This document shows, piece by piece, positions 7,634-14,663 of a stretch of DNA of 15,075 nt. Position 1 is the first letter of the stretch. Each line of letters starts with the position of its first letter. The notes under the pieces are model-generated. The model was not told where the DNA came from, made no database searches, and was given only the letters and a program-made list of their open reading frames with translations. This DNA comes from an uncultured Verrucomicrobiota bacterium (GTDB taxonomy: Bacteria > Verrucomicrobiota > Kiritimatiellia > RFP12 > UBA1067): NCBI GenBank assembly GCA_937901395.1, contig CALCDB010000042.1, forward strand, positions 1-15,075, read 5' to 3'. A program made the translations under genes and the position numbers.

Positions 7634-8314
7634 TTAATACCATGTTTCTGGTACCCATACTGCGTCACCAGACCGCAACAAAATATCCTTATCAACGCGA
7701 CCATCCTTTCCGATTTCGTCGATATTGACATTCATATGCGTTATCTTGCCGTCTTTATCGCATCTAGATACCCGAATGCGGGTCTTATCGGCGAACGGCT
7801 TGCAATGCCCCGCAGCCTGCAACGCCTTCGTAACCGTAAGATCCATCGTTGCCGGCATATTGACCGGCCCAGGATTCGACACCTGACCAAGCACCGTAAC
7901 CGTGCCCCACGGCGAAACCCCCTTGCCATCATAAGGCGCGAACGTAACGGTAACCATAGGCTGACGATAATACTTAGAATAAGCGACGATTAACTTCTTC
8001 TTCAACGCCTCAAGCGTAAGCCCCCCGCATGCTACCGGATCTTGCAACAATAATGGCAAGGTAATATCACCATTCTGGTCAACCATTACCTCCATCTTCG
8101 TGGGCGGGGCTGCAATCGTGCCTACTTGAATAATCAAAACGATGCCAGGCTGAATGCGCGGTTCCCCGCAGAACTTGGCTGCGGCATCGGCGCTCATCTG
8201 CTCCTCTTCACCAATAGAATCCGCGATTCTATCGTAAATCGTCTGGCACCCGCATAGCGTAAAACAAGCCACTGCGAATGCCAAAAGCATCAATTTTGTA
8301 TACAATACTCTCAT
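7634..8314 (-). CDS. Polysaccharide export (OPX, Wza-family) lipoprotein, short form
   Basis: This is a 226-residue outer-membrane polysaccharide export protein. The signal peptide ends in a lipobox-like L-C-G-C at about residues 20-23, so the mature protein is probably lipidated. A Poly_export domain follows (RIQPGIVLIIQV..., D-Q-N-G-D-I-T-L-P, ...YYRQPMVTVTF), then one SLBB domain (VTVLGQVSNPGPV..., ALQAAGH), then a short end (LRSGDAVWVPETWY). Canonical Wza is about 380 residues and has several SLBB-type domains plus a C-terminal amphipathic helix that crosses the outer membrane. Both the extra domains and the helix are missing here. Such short OPX proteins are thought to need a separate beta-barrel, and one is encoded two genes downstream. 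ATG 8314 is preferred over GTG 8317; there is no ribosome binding site, because the promoter lies about 11 bases upstream. Confidence 0.92.
   Translation of the reverse strand: MRVLYTKLMLLAFAVACFTLCGCQTIYDRIADSIGEEEQMSADAAAKFCGEPRIQPGIVLIIQVGTIAAPPTKMEVMVDQNGDITLPLLLQDPVACGGLTLEALKKKLIVAYSKYYRQPMVTVTFAPYDGKGVSPWGTVTVLGQVSNPGPVNMPATMDLTVTKALQAAGHCKPFADKTRIRVSRCDKDGKITHMNVNIDEIGKDGRVDKDILLRSGDAVWVPETWY
8296..8305. promoter_or_regulatory. Candidate operator palindrome just inside the first EPS gene
   Basis: TTGTATACAA is a perfect 10-base palindrome about 15 bases downstream of the predicted transcription start. The octamer TTTTGTAT covers part of it (8294-8301) and recurs at 8320-8327, overlapping the -10 region. 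Position relative to the promoter, and a TetR-family gene next door, make it a possible repressor site. A 10-base A/T-rich palindrome can arise by chance, and TetR operators are usually longer. Confidence 0.25.
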
Positions 8315-8325
8315 CACAGTTTTGT

Positions 8326-8360
8326 ATTATAGCATATTTCCATCTGCACTCGCAAGGGGG
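8326..8360 (-). promoter_or_regulatory. Promoter of the exopolysaccharide operon
   Basis: On the minus strand, five Cs (8360-8356) run straight into a -35 of TTGCGA (8355-8350). An 18-base spacer ends in TGC, and a perfect TATAAT follows (8331-8326), so this is a consensus extended -10 promoter. The expected start of transcription is about 8320-8318, only about 5 bases before ATG 8314. It lies in the gap after tetR and is the only promoter seen for the seven-gene polysaccharide operon. Confidence 0.8.
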
Positions 8361-8402
8361 AATTTATAACTTTTTTCACTCTCCCGCCCCATCGTCATTT
8401 GG

Positions 8403-9002
8403 TCATTTCCAGGCGGAAATTGCACGCACGACATCATGAAAACGTTGCTTAGCGGCCATAGCATCGCTTTCAGTGCCAACGACGATGCGTAACGCACAAG
8501 ACTCGAACTCGGCATAAATTGCATCTGCCGTTCTATGCACTTCCAAAACATCGGGCAATTCCCCGTGCTTGATGCCATACTCAATGAGCCTTTTCAGGGT
8601 ATTGCGCGTGCCCTTGGTGAAATTGCTGATACTTGGCGTCATGTTCGCCCCGCTACGAACCATACCAACTACAAAATCGAACACTGCTATCAAAAAGTCC
8701 TTGTTCTCAAACATTACTTCTACGACCGTTTGACAAACACCCTCAAGCTTCTCGACCGCGGTGCCTCGTTTTGCGAGTAGTTTTGTACAGCGTTGATCAA
8801 TTTTCCCCGTAACCGTGAGAATCGCCGCATCCAATATTTCTCGCTTATCGCAATAATACCGATACAGCACTGTGCGCGAAACTCCTGTCGCCGCCGCTAT
8901 CATTATCAATGACACATTTGCGTATCCGACTTTGGAAAAAAGGCGAACTGCCGTTTCGGCGATTTCCCGTCGCCGTGCCTCATGATCTATCTTTTTTGCC
9001 AT
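8403..9002 (-). CDS. TetR/AcrR-family transcriptional regulator
   Basis: The 199-residue protein has the length and layout of TetR-family repressors. The N-terminal helix-turn-helix lies at about residues 8-55: a RREIAETAVRLFSKVGY helix, then IAAATGVSRTVLYRYYCDKREIL, with the typical G-V-S-x-x-x-L-Y-x-Y-Y recognition helix. The helical ligand-binding domain after it gives no clue to the inducer. ATG 9002 overlaps the end of the radical SAM gene by 23 bases, so it is probably co-transcribed with icd and the radical SAM gene. It ends about 40 bases before the promoter of the polysaccharide operon. Control of that promoter or of its own operon is plausible but inferred from position only. Confidence 0.9.
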   Translation of the reverse strand: MAKKIDHEARRREIAETAVRLFSKVGYANVSLIMIAAATGVSRTVLYRYYCDKREILDAAILTVTGKIDQRCTKLLAKRGTAVEKLEGVCQTVVEVMFENKDFLIAVFDFVVGMVRSGANMTPSISNFTKGTRNTLKRLIEYGIKHGELPDVLEVHRTADAIYAEFESCALRIVVGTESDAMAAKQRFHDVVRAISAWK

Positions 9003-10410
9003 TGCTCCCTACTTTCCTAATATAGTTAAGTTCATTGCGCGCAAATATTCGCCGCCCCTTTTTCGGCCCCGTGATAACGATGCCAAATCGCTCGCATTCT
9101 CGTGCAATTGGACTATGAACCGTCAGTGCGAACCGATGCCAAAAACAACTTTGTATCAGCCCTCGCCTTGCCAAGAATTTAACATATCTCTCGGCTTCAT
9201 GCTGTTCAACTTTCGTTTCGGTTGGAAAATCGTACATTAAATACGCATGCACAAAAATCTTGGCCGCCTTGAATGCCTTAAGAACCTTTTCCGCCGAATC
9301 AAGAGTGATGCCTTTATTCATCAACTTTAACAACCTATCGTTGGCGCATTCAAGGCCGCCAGTCACCGCAATGCACCCAGCCTTCGCCATTAACTTCGTA
9401 AGCTTCGTTGTAAAAATGGCATCAAATCGAATGTTTCCCCACCATTCGCACTTGAATTTACGCTTGATTATCTCTTCGCAAATTCCACGCACCAAAGAAG
9501 GCGGCATCGCTTCGTCCACAAAATGAAAACGCGTGCCCAATGCCTGCATGGCATCGACCACCGCCTTTGGCTTTGGCATTCTGAAGCACCCGATATATGG
9601 TAACTTCACATCACAGAATGCGCATTTATGCCAATAACATCCTCTCGCCATTACCAACTTTACCCATTTCCCCGAATTCCAAAGATTCGTGACAAAGTTA
9701 TCCGTCTCTACGACATCAAAATATTCGCTCCAATCGATCCCCCTATATGATGGTTTGACAAACGCCGGAATCTTGGCGCCTTTCTTCGCCCAATGCCCAT
9801 ACCCTTCATCAAATTGAAACTCGTCAAAATAGCGATATGGCCGTCTATCTGTCATCTCCCGCAATTCTGTCGATACATATCCCCCTCCAATCGCAAGCTT
9901 TATTTTTGGATAATGGCGCCTTACGTATCGAGCGATCTTAAACGCCCCTACCAACGTGCCCGGGAAAGGACAAGTCACGCCTATCACGGTAGGTCGCGTC
10001 TCCTCTATCGCCTCCTTCAGATGATGTTCCAATGGTCGATCAATCACCCCCCTGCGACGAATCTTCTTCTCAAGCTCTCCAAAATCCGTCACCGCCCTGC
10101 ACAGATGTTCGGCATAACGCGAGAAGCCAAAATCAGAATCTACGTTATCCCGAATCCAAATTGCCAGCTCATCTATAACCTTACTCGCCTCTCTCTTCGC
10201 TTCCAATGGTGCGCTACCGCTCAAGAACTCCAATAACTCTTCGGTCGTCTCGTCTCCATACTTGAGCAATACATCACGAACGACCTTAATCGATAAATCC
10301 CGTTGATGAACCTCAATGCCTTGACTTTCCAAGAATCCGGTGAGATGCATCGTCGCCGGATACGGAGTATTCGTCTGTAACAACGGCGGAGTTAGCAATA
10401 GCAATCTCAC
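8980..10410 (-). CDS. Radical SAM protein with B12-binding-like N-terminal domain, substrate unknown
   Basis: This 476-residue protein resembles the B12-binding/radical SAM superfamily. The N-terminal part (1 to about 190) starts with MRLLLLTPP, continues through GFLESQGIEVHQRDL, VIGVTCPFPGT and IGGGYVSTE, and has the Rossmann-like layout of cobalamin-binding domains. The DxHxxG cobalamin His motif is absent. The radical SAM core follows, with its cluster motif at C258-YWHK-C263-AF-C266, a CX4CX2C spacing instead of the usual CX3CX2C. Further on are FVDEAMPPS, GGLECAND..L..MNKGI and a Y-D-F-P-T-E-T stretch typical of the core. The start is GTG 10410, overlapping the icd stop by 4 bases (GTGA). 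No known methyltransferase or cyclase is obvious. Confidence 0.85.
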   Translation of the reverse strand: MRLLLLTPPLLQTNTPYPATMHLTGFLESQGIEVHQRDLSIKVVRDVLLKYGDETTEELLEFLSGSAPLEAKREASKVIDELAIWIRDNVDSDFGFSRYAEHLCRAVTDFGELEKKIRRRGVIDRPLEHHLKEAIEETRPTVIGVTCPFPGTLVGAFKIARYVRRHYPKIKLAIGGGYVSTELREMTDRRPYRYFDEFQFDEGYGHWAKKGAKIPAFVKPSYRGIDWSEYFDVVETDNFVTNLWNSGKWVKLVMARGCYWHKCAFCDVKLPYIGCFRMPKPKAVVDAMQALGTRFHFVDEAMPPSLVRGICEEIIKRKFKCEWWGNIRFDAIFTTKLTKLMAKAGCIAVTGGLECANDRLLKLMNKGITLDSAEKVLKAFKAAKIFVHAYLMYDFPTETKVEQHEAERYVKFLARRGLIQSCFWHRFALTVHSPIARECERFGIVITGPKKGRRIFARNELNYIRKVGSNGKKDRS

Positions 10411-11630
10411 ATTCGAGCGACCAATGCCTTCGCGAATTCAGAACATTTTACCTCGGTGGCGCCATCCATCTGCCGAGCGAAATCATAAGTGACGATTTTG
10501 GACTCGATTACCTTGTTCATCGCCGCGATAATCATTTCTGCCGCTTCGGTCCACCCCAAGTATCTAAACATCATCTCCCCGGAAAGGATTAACGACCCCG
10601 GATTCACTTTGTCAAGGTTGGCGTATTTAGGCGCCGTTCCATGGGTCGCCTCGAAAACCGCAACCCCAGTTTGATAGTTTATGTTCGCTCCCGGTGCAAT
10701 TCCAATTCCCCCGACTGTCGCCGCCAAGGCATCGGAGACATAATCGCCGTTTAGGTTCAATGTCGCAATCACATCATATTCACTTGGACGGGTCAGAATC
10801 TGTTGTAAAAACGCATCACAGATGCAATCCTTCACCAGAATCATTCGCCCTGTCCGAGGATTCTTGAATTCACACCATGGTCCATCTCCGATAGTCGTCG
10901 CGCCATATTCACGCCGCGCAAGAGCATATCCCCAATCTCTGAATGCGCCTTCCGTGAATTTCTGAATATTTCCCTTATGAACCAATGTGACTGATTTGCG
11001 GTCGTTTGCAATGGCATAGTCAAATGCGGCTCTCACCAATCGCTCGGTGCCTTCAACTGATACGGGCTTTATGCCGATTGACGATGTATCTGGAAAACGA
11101 ATCTTCCGAACGCCCATTTCGTTGATCAGAAAATCACGAACCTTTTTCACTTCCGCCGTTCCGTTCATCCACTCGATTCCCGCGTATATATCTTCAGTGT
11201 TTTCGCGGAATATCACCATATCGGTAAGCTCGGGATGCTTGACTGGAGATGGAACGCCATTAAACCATCTAACTGGTCGTAGACATACGTAAAGATCAAG
11301 CTGTTGACGCATCGCCACATTGATGGATCGAATACCTCCGCCAATTGGAGTCGTAAGCGGCCCCTTGATGGATACTAACGATTCGCGACAGGCGTCAACA
11401 GTCGCTTGCGGCAACCATTCCCCAGTGAGCTTATATGCCTTCTCGCCGGCGAGAACTTCCTTCCATTCGACTGCACGCTTTCCGCCATAAGCCTTCTCGA
11501 CCGCCGCATTCCATACGATCATCGCAGCCCTCGTAATATCCGGCCCGGTTCCATCGCCCTCGATATAGGGAATTATCGGATTGCTTGGAACCTTAAGCCG
11601 CCCTTCAACCATTGATATGTTCTCTGCCAT
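10407..11630 (-). CDS. icd: NADP-dependent isocitrate dehydrogenase
   Basis: The enzyme oxidatively decarboxylates isocitrate to 2-oxoglutarate in the TCA cycle (cytoplasmic homodimer). At 407 residues it is close in length and sequence to E. coli Icd (416). Visible are the GGGIRSIN substrate motif (97-104, Ser102 matching E. coli Ser113, the site used by AceK), LRPVRWFNGVPSPVKHPE, FRENTEDIYAGIEW, LVHKGNI, NLNGDY and HGTAPKYA. The NADP-specificity residues after HGTAP (K, Y, then V in DKVNPG), together with Y and R in TYDFAR, are kept, so the cofactor is NADP. AGAGG seven bases upstream favours ATG 11630 over GTG 11633. It follows the LpxC-like gene by 17 bases and overlaps the radical SAM start by 4 bases. 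Confidence 0.96.
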   Translation of the reverse strand: MAENISMVEGRLKVPSNPIIPYIEGDGTGPDITRAAMIVWNAAVEKAYGGKRAVEWKEVLAGEKAYKLTGEWLPQATVDACRESLVSIKGPLTTPIGGGIRSINVAMRQQLDLYVCLRPVRWFNGVPSPVKHPELTDMVIFRENTEDIYAGIEWMNGTAEVKKVRDFLINEMGVRKIRFPDTSSIGIKPVSVEGTERLVRAAFDYAIANDRKSVTLVHKGNIQKFTEGAFRDWGYALARREYGATTIGDGPWCEFKNPRTGRMILVKDCICDAFLQQILTRPSEYDVIATLNLNGDYVSDALAATVGGIGIAPGANINYQTGVAVFEATHGTAPKYANLDKVNPGSLILSGEMMFRYLGWTEAAEMIIAAMNKVIESKIVTYDFARQMDGATEVKCSEFAKALVARM

Positions 11631-11647
11631 CACAACGCCTCTTTTGA

Positions 11648-12667
11648 TTATGCCTTTACTAATAAATCATTACGATACAATGCACGAATGGCATCGCAGT
11701 CCAACGTATGCCCGGCACGAAATGATACGACCGTCCCGCAGAATCTATAATCCCCGATGAGCGCAATTGCGGCCATGAGATCAAGCGTCGCACGATGCCA
11801 CGCCGGCTCTAAGAACTTACCATCCTTCGCAAAGCGCGGTTCGGTATAAAACCTTTTCCTGCCATGGATTAGAATATTGCGTTCGTTGTATCCCCAATTT
11901 CGCGTCGAAGCGAATAGCTTGCCTATCGTTTTCGCCAATACGTATTGCTTTCGCGTCGCGTTCGTTCGTGCCAATGACGCATATTTAAACACTTCCGGCG
12001 TAACATCGAAAACAATTCGCTGATCGCCTATTATCGTGTTCCAGGATATTGCGCAATCAATCCTTAGATTGTGCGATCCATCTTCCGCTGGCAAAAATAG
12101 CAAAAAGTCTCCGCGCTTACCGCCAAAGGCGACGGGCTCGCGGACTGTAACATAACCAGCTTCCTCGTCCTTGCGAACTTTACCAGCTCTTTCGAATGCT
12201 TCGACCAATGGTAGGGATGATTGCTCAAATAGCGGTGGGTCCCCGGAATATACCTTGATGAGGGCGTCGTCTATCCCCAAGCCGCATTTAAGCGCGATTA
12301 TATGCTCGACCATTCGCAGGTAATTATGCGGAGAACCTGACCGTAGCACAAGATTCTGCGCGCTCGTCCAAAGATTGGCGATATCGACTTTGGTATCTAA
12401 CTGCTCGGCTTGATCAAGCCGACGAATCCACCACCCCTTCTTGTCGCTTGGCGCGAATGCCAAACGCTGCCGATGCTTGCCTTGAAAAGTCCCTATGCCC
12501 TCCACCTCTACTTCTTGCGCCAACGTCTGGCGACATGGCGGGAAAGCGACGGTGCCTTTTTCGGCTATTCGCGAATCATCTATCGGTTGCGCCCTAAATA
12601 GTTGGAACGCCGCATCAATGGATGCGGCGCTGCCAAACACTACTCTACCGATTTTATAATCGGCCAT
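11648..12667 (-). CDS. lpxC: LpxC-family protein (UDP-3-O-acyl-GlcNAc deacetylase-like), divergent
   Basis: LpxC carries out the committed zinc-dependent deacetylation of lipid A synthesis. This 339-residue homologue keeps the family's order: RQTLAQEVEVEGIGTFQGK (46-64), IRRLD, MVEHIIA (E121, H122), a G-L-G-I-D-D turn, SLPLVEAFERAG, ARTN and RAGHTLD (H320). The third metal motif, HKxLD in E. coli (H238, D242), reads H291-R-A-T-L-D296, one residue longer. The conserved D-G-S of the active-site region is replaced by EQSS, and ARTF by ARTN. About 45 extra residues precede the usual N-terminus, with no internal Met to start from. ATG 12667 follows the acpP stop by 2 bases without a clear ribosome site, suggesting coupling. 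It could be the true LpxC of this lineage or a paralogue with changed activity. Confidence 0.8.
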   Translation of the reverse strand: MADYKIGRVVFGSAASIDAAFQLFRAQPIDDSRIAEKGTVAFPPCRQTLAQEVEVEGIGTFQGKHRQRLAFAPSDKKGWWIRRLDQAEQLDTKVDIANLWTSAQNLVLRSGSPHNYLRMVEHIIALKCGLGIDDALIKVYSGDPPLFEQSSLPLVEAFERAGKVRKDEEAGYVTVREPVAFGGKRGDFLLFLPAEDGSHNLRIDCAISWNTIIGDQRIVFDVTPEVFKYASLARTNATRKQYVLAKTIGKLFASTRNWGYNERNILIHGRKRFYTEPRFAKDGKFLEPAWHRATLDLMAAIALIGDYRFCGTVVSFRAGHTLDCDAIRALYRNDLLVKA

Positions 12668-12669
12668 CT

Positions 12670-12936
12670 TTATTGCGCCGGAGCAGTTCCGTCGTCTCCA
12701 TATCCCTTTGACTTGAGATACTCGACGACCTTGCCGACCGTGACAAGTTTCTCGGCATCTTCTTCTGGAATGGCCGCGCCGAATTCCTCTTCAAAAGCCA
12801 TGATAAGCTCAACCTGGTCAAGCGAATCTGCCCCGAGGTCATCAATGAACGATGCCTCTAACGTAACCTGCTCCGCGTTGACGCCGAGCTGTTCAACGAT
12901 AATGTCTTTTACACGATCTTCAAGCTTTCCTGCCAT
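12670..12936 (-). CDS. acpP: Acyl carrier protein
   Basis: The 88-residue protein carries growing acyl chains in type II fatty-acid synthesis. It is strongly acidic and helical, with the phosphopantetheine attachment motif GADSLD, where Ser38 is the modified residue, and the flanking D-D-L and E-L-I-M-A-F-E-E-E-F that are nearly invariant in AcpP. The frame extends upstream to 13017, but AAAGGAG about 11 bases before ATG 12936 and the family's usual N-terminus (MAGKLEDRVKDII) fix the start. A short tail (GYGDDGTAPAQ) goes past the usual end. It has its own promoter in the gap after fabG, matching the need for much more ACP than FabD or FabG. Confidence 0.96.
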   Translation of the reverse strand: MAGKLEDRVKDIIVEQLGVNAEQVTLEASFIDDLGADSLDQVELIMAFEEEFGAAIPEEDAEKLVTVGKVVEYLKSKGYGDDGTAPAQ

Positions 12937-12971
12937 AATATGTTCAACTCCTTTGTTGTGTTGATGTCGGT

Positions 12972-13006
12972 ATTGTATCAAATTATTGTGGTGCTTTGCA
13001 AGGGGG
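12972..13006 (-). promoter_or_regulatory. Internal promoter driving acpP
   Basis: On the minus strand, five Cs (13006-13002) abut a -35 of TTGCAA (13001-12996). An 18-base spacer ends in TGA, then TACAAT (12977-12972) serves as an extended -10. The predicted start is about 12965, giving a leader near 29 bases that contains the acpP ribosome site. Its layout matches the promoter at 8326-8360 element for element. Confidence 0.7.
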
Positions 13007-13009
13007 TAA

Positions 13010-13744
13010 TTAACCAAACATTCCTCCGTTGACAGAAATGATCTGCCCAGTCACATACGATGCCTCGTCGGAAGCCAACCATACGACCGCATTCGCCACG
13101 TCTTTCGCCGTCCCAAAGCGCTTCAATGGTATCGTCTCCGCATATTGCTTTTTCAACTCGTCTGGCAGCACATCCGTCATTTTCGATTGAATAAACCCCG
13201 GCGCTACCGCATTGCAGCGAATGTTCCGCGACCCAAGCTCCTTCGCCGTTGTTTTGGTCAACGCGATTACCCCGCCCTTCGAAGCCGTGTAATTCGCCTG
13301 CCCCGCATTACCGATGATCCCAACTACCGACGTAATGTTTATTATCGCTCCGCCAGCCTGCTCGCCCGTCGCCGATTTGTTCTTCATCATCGGTCTTGAT
13401 GCCGCGCGCGTAAAAAGGAACGTTCCCTTGAGATTGATATCCAACACCGTATCCCAATCGGCATCGCTCATCCTCATCAACAAACCGTCTTTCGTGACTC
13501 CTGCGTTATTGACGAGTATATCCACCTTCCCGAACTTTTCTATGGTGGCCTTGACGCACGCATCGACTTGTGCGGAATCGGAAACATCTACCTTTTGACA
13601 CATCGCCGCCCCATCGCAAGTCTCGATCGAACGTGCGCACGCCACTACTTGCGCGCCTTCTTCCGACAATCTCTTTACGATCTCGGCGCCAATTCCCCGC
13701 GATGCTCCGGTAACAATCGCCACTTTGCCTTCAAGCCTTCCCAT
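13010..13744 (-). CDS. fabG: 3-oxoacyl-[acyl-carrier-protein] reductase
   Basis: FabG reduces 3-oxoacyl-ACP with NADPH in the fatty-acid elongation cycle. The 244 residues match the classical SDR family length. Visible are the cofactor motif TGASRGIG (12-19), NNAG (79-82), and the catalytic tetrad N104, S139, Y152 and K156 (YTASK), with the C-terminal VTGQIISVNGG motif. GGAGGG seven bases before ATG 13744 lies inside the last codons of fabD, whose stop is one base upstream. The upstream extension of the frame to 13816 is only a shadow of fabD. An insert near residues 121-131 (KNKSATGEQAG) is slightly longer than in E. coli FabG. Confidence 0.96.
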   Translation of the reverse strand: MGRLEGKVAIVTGASRGIGAEIVKRLSEEGAQVVACARSIETCDGAAMCQKVDVSDSAQVDACVKATIEKFGKVDILVNNAGVTKDGLLMRMSDADWDTVLDINLKGTFLFTRAASRPMMKNKSATGEQAGGAIINITSVVGIIGNAGQANYTASKGGVIALTKTTAKELGSRNIRCNAVAPGFIQSKMTDVLPDELKKQYAETIPLKRFGTAKDVANAVVWLASDEASYVTGQIISVNGGMFG

Positions 13745-13745
13745 C

Positions 13746-14663
13746 TTATAGCCCTCCAATCGTCGTTTCAAGCGTCGGCAAATCGCCAACGTTAAAGGTA
13801 ATGAGCTCGGAATCAATCTTCTTTATCAACCCCGACAGCACCTTCCCGGGACCGAACTCGACAAAGGCGCTACACCCGAACTCCTTGGCCGTTTTTACAT
13901 CCATCGCCCAATTCGTCGTTCCCGTTACTTGCTCAAGCATCATTGCCTTGATTGCGCTTGGATCCGTATCGTGAAATTTTCCCGTGACATTTGATAGCAC
14001 TGGTATCTTGGGCGTCTTGAAGGTTATGCCATCCAGGATCGGCGATAGTTTTTCACGCGCTGGCGACATGAATTTGGAATGAAATGCTCCAGCCGTTGCT
14101 AATGGTATCGCGCGCTTTATGCCCAATTCCTTGGCGATTGTGGCCGCATTGGCAATCGCTTCTTTGGAACCGGAAAGCACTTGCTGCTGAGCGGAATTGA
14201 TATTCGCTATCGTGCATCCGCTACGCGCGCAAAGCTCAGTCAACTGTCCCTCGCTCGCGCCGACAATCGCAATCATCCCCGATGGCTCCGCCTCGCAGGC
14301 CTCCTGCATGAAACGCCCACGCGCCTCCAATACCTTTAGGGTTGATTCGAAATCCAATACGCCCGCGACGCAAAGAGCCCCCCACTCTCCCAACGAAAGC
14401 CCCCCTGCGCAATCAAACTCCACCGCCTTGCGTTTCTTGAGCGCGGTATATGCCGCGTAGCTGGTTACGAAAATCGCCGGCTGGCATACATTGGACTTCA
14501 ACAACTCCTCCGCCGGCCCCTCGAAGCATATCTTCTTCAGATCGAAACCAAGCGCCTGATTGGCTCGATCGAAGAACGCCATTATCTCCGCATCGGCCTC
14601 GGCGAAATCACGCCCCATCCCAGGAACTTGCGCTCCTTGTCCGGCAAAAATACAACACTTCAT
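13746..14663 (-). CDS. fabD: Malonyl-CoA:ACP transacylase
   Basis: FabD moves malonyl groups from CoA to ACP to feed fatty-acid elongation. The 305 residues fit the family. Visible are FAGQGAQ (6-12), the nucleophile motif GLSLGEW with Ser90, Arg115 in EARGRFMQEA, and the catalytic His195 in GAFHSKFM, followed by VLSNVTG and FVEFGPGKVLSGL. The nucleophile motif has Leu where E. coli has His (GHSLGE). As far as I recall, the Leu form is usual in planctomycete/verrucomicrobial relatives, so I do not read it as loss of function. ATG 14663 with AAGGAG about 5 bases upstream is preferred to TTG 14678. It overlaps the stop of the upstream gene by 4 bases (ATGA). Confidence 0.95.
   Translation of the reverse strand: MKCCIFAGQGAQVPGMGRDFAEADAEIMAFFDRANQALGFDLKKICFEGPAEELLKSNVCQPAIFVTSYAAYTALKKRKAVEFDCAGGLSLGEWGALCVAGVLDFESTLKVLEARGRFMQEACEAEPSGMIAIVGASEGQLTELCARSGCTIANINSAQQQVLSGSKEAIANAATIAKELGIKRAIPLATAGAFHSKFMSPAREKLSPILDGITFKTPKIPVLSNVTGKFHDTDPSAIKAMMLEQVTGTTNWAMDVKTAKEFGCSAFVEFGPGKVLSGLIKKIDSELITFNVGDLPTLETTIGGL

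Noticed and set aside
7627..7655. Hairpin (TACCA / TGGTA, loop of six) followed by a run of six Ts on the minus strand, over the end of the OPX gene.
   Set aside because: The stem has only five Watson-Crick pairs plus two G-U pairs and few G-C pairs; it lies inside an operon whose next gene has a strong ribosome site. At most a weak attenuator.
8356..8402. GGGG...CCCC pairing with an A/T-rich middle after tetR, as a terminator.
   Set aside because: The loop is too long, there is no T-run after the second arm, and the C arm belongs to the EPS promoter.
8327..8584. Minus-strand reading frame of 85 codons across the end of tetR and the gap.
   Set aside because: It overlaps tetR in another frame, has no family resemblance and runs through the EPS promoter; a chance open frame.
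9003..9045. TTGCGC and TATATT-like boxes upstream of tetR.
   Set aside because: The spacing is about 14 bases, too short, and the sequence lies inside the radical SAM coding region without the C5 or TGn elements of the two accepted promoters.
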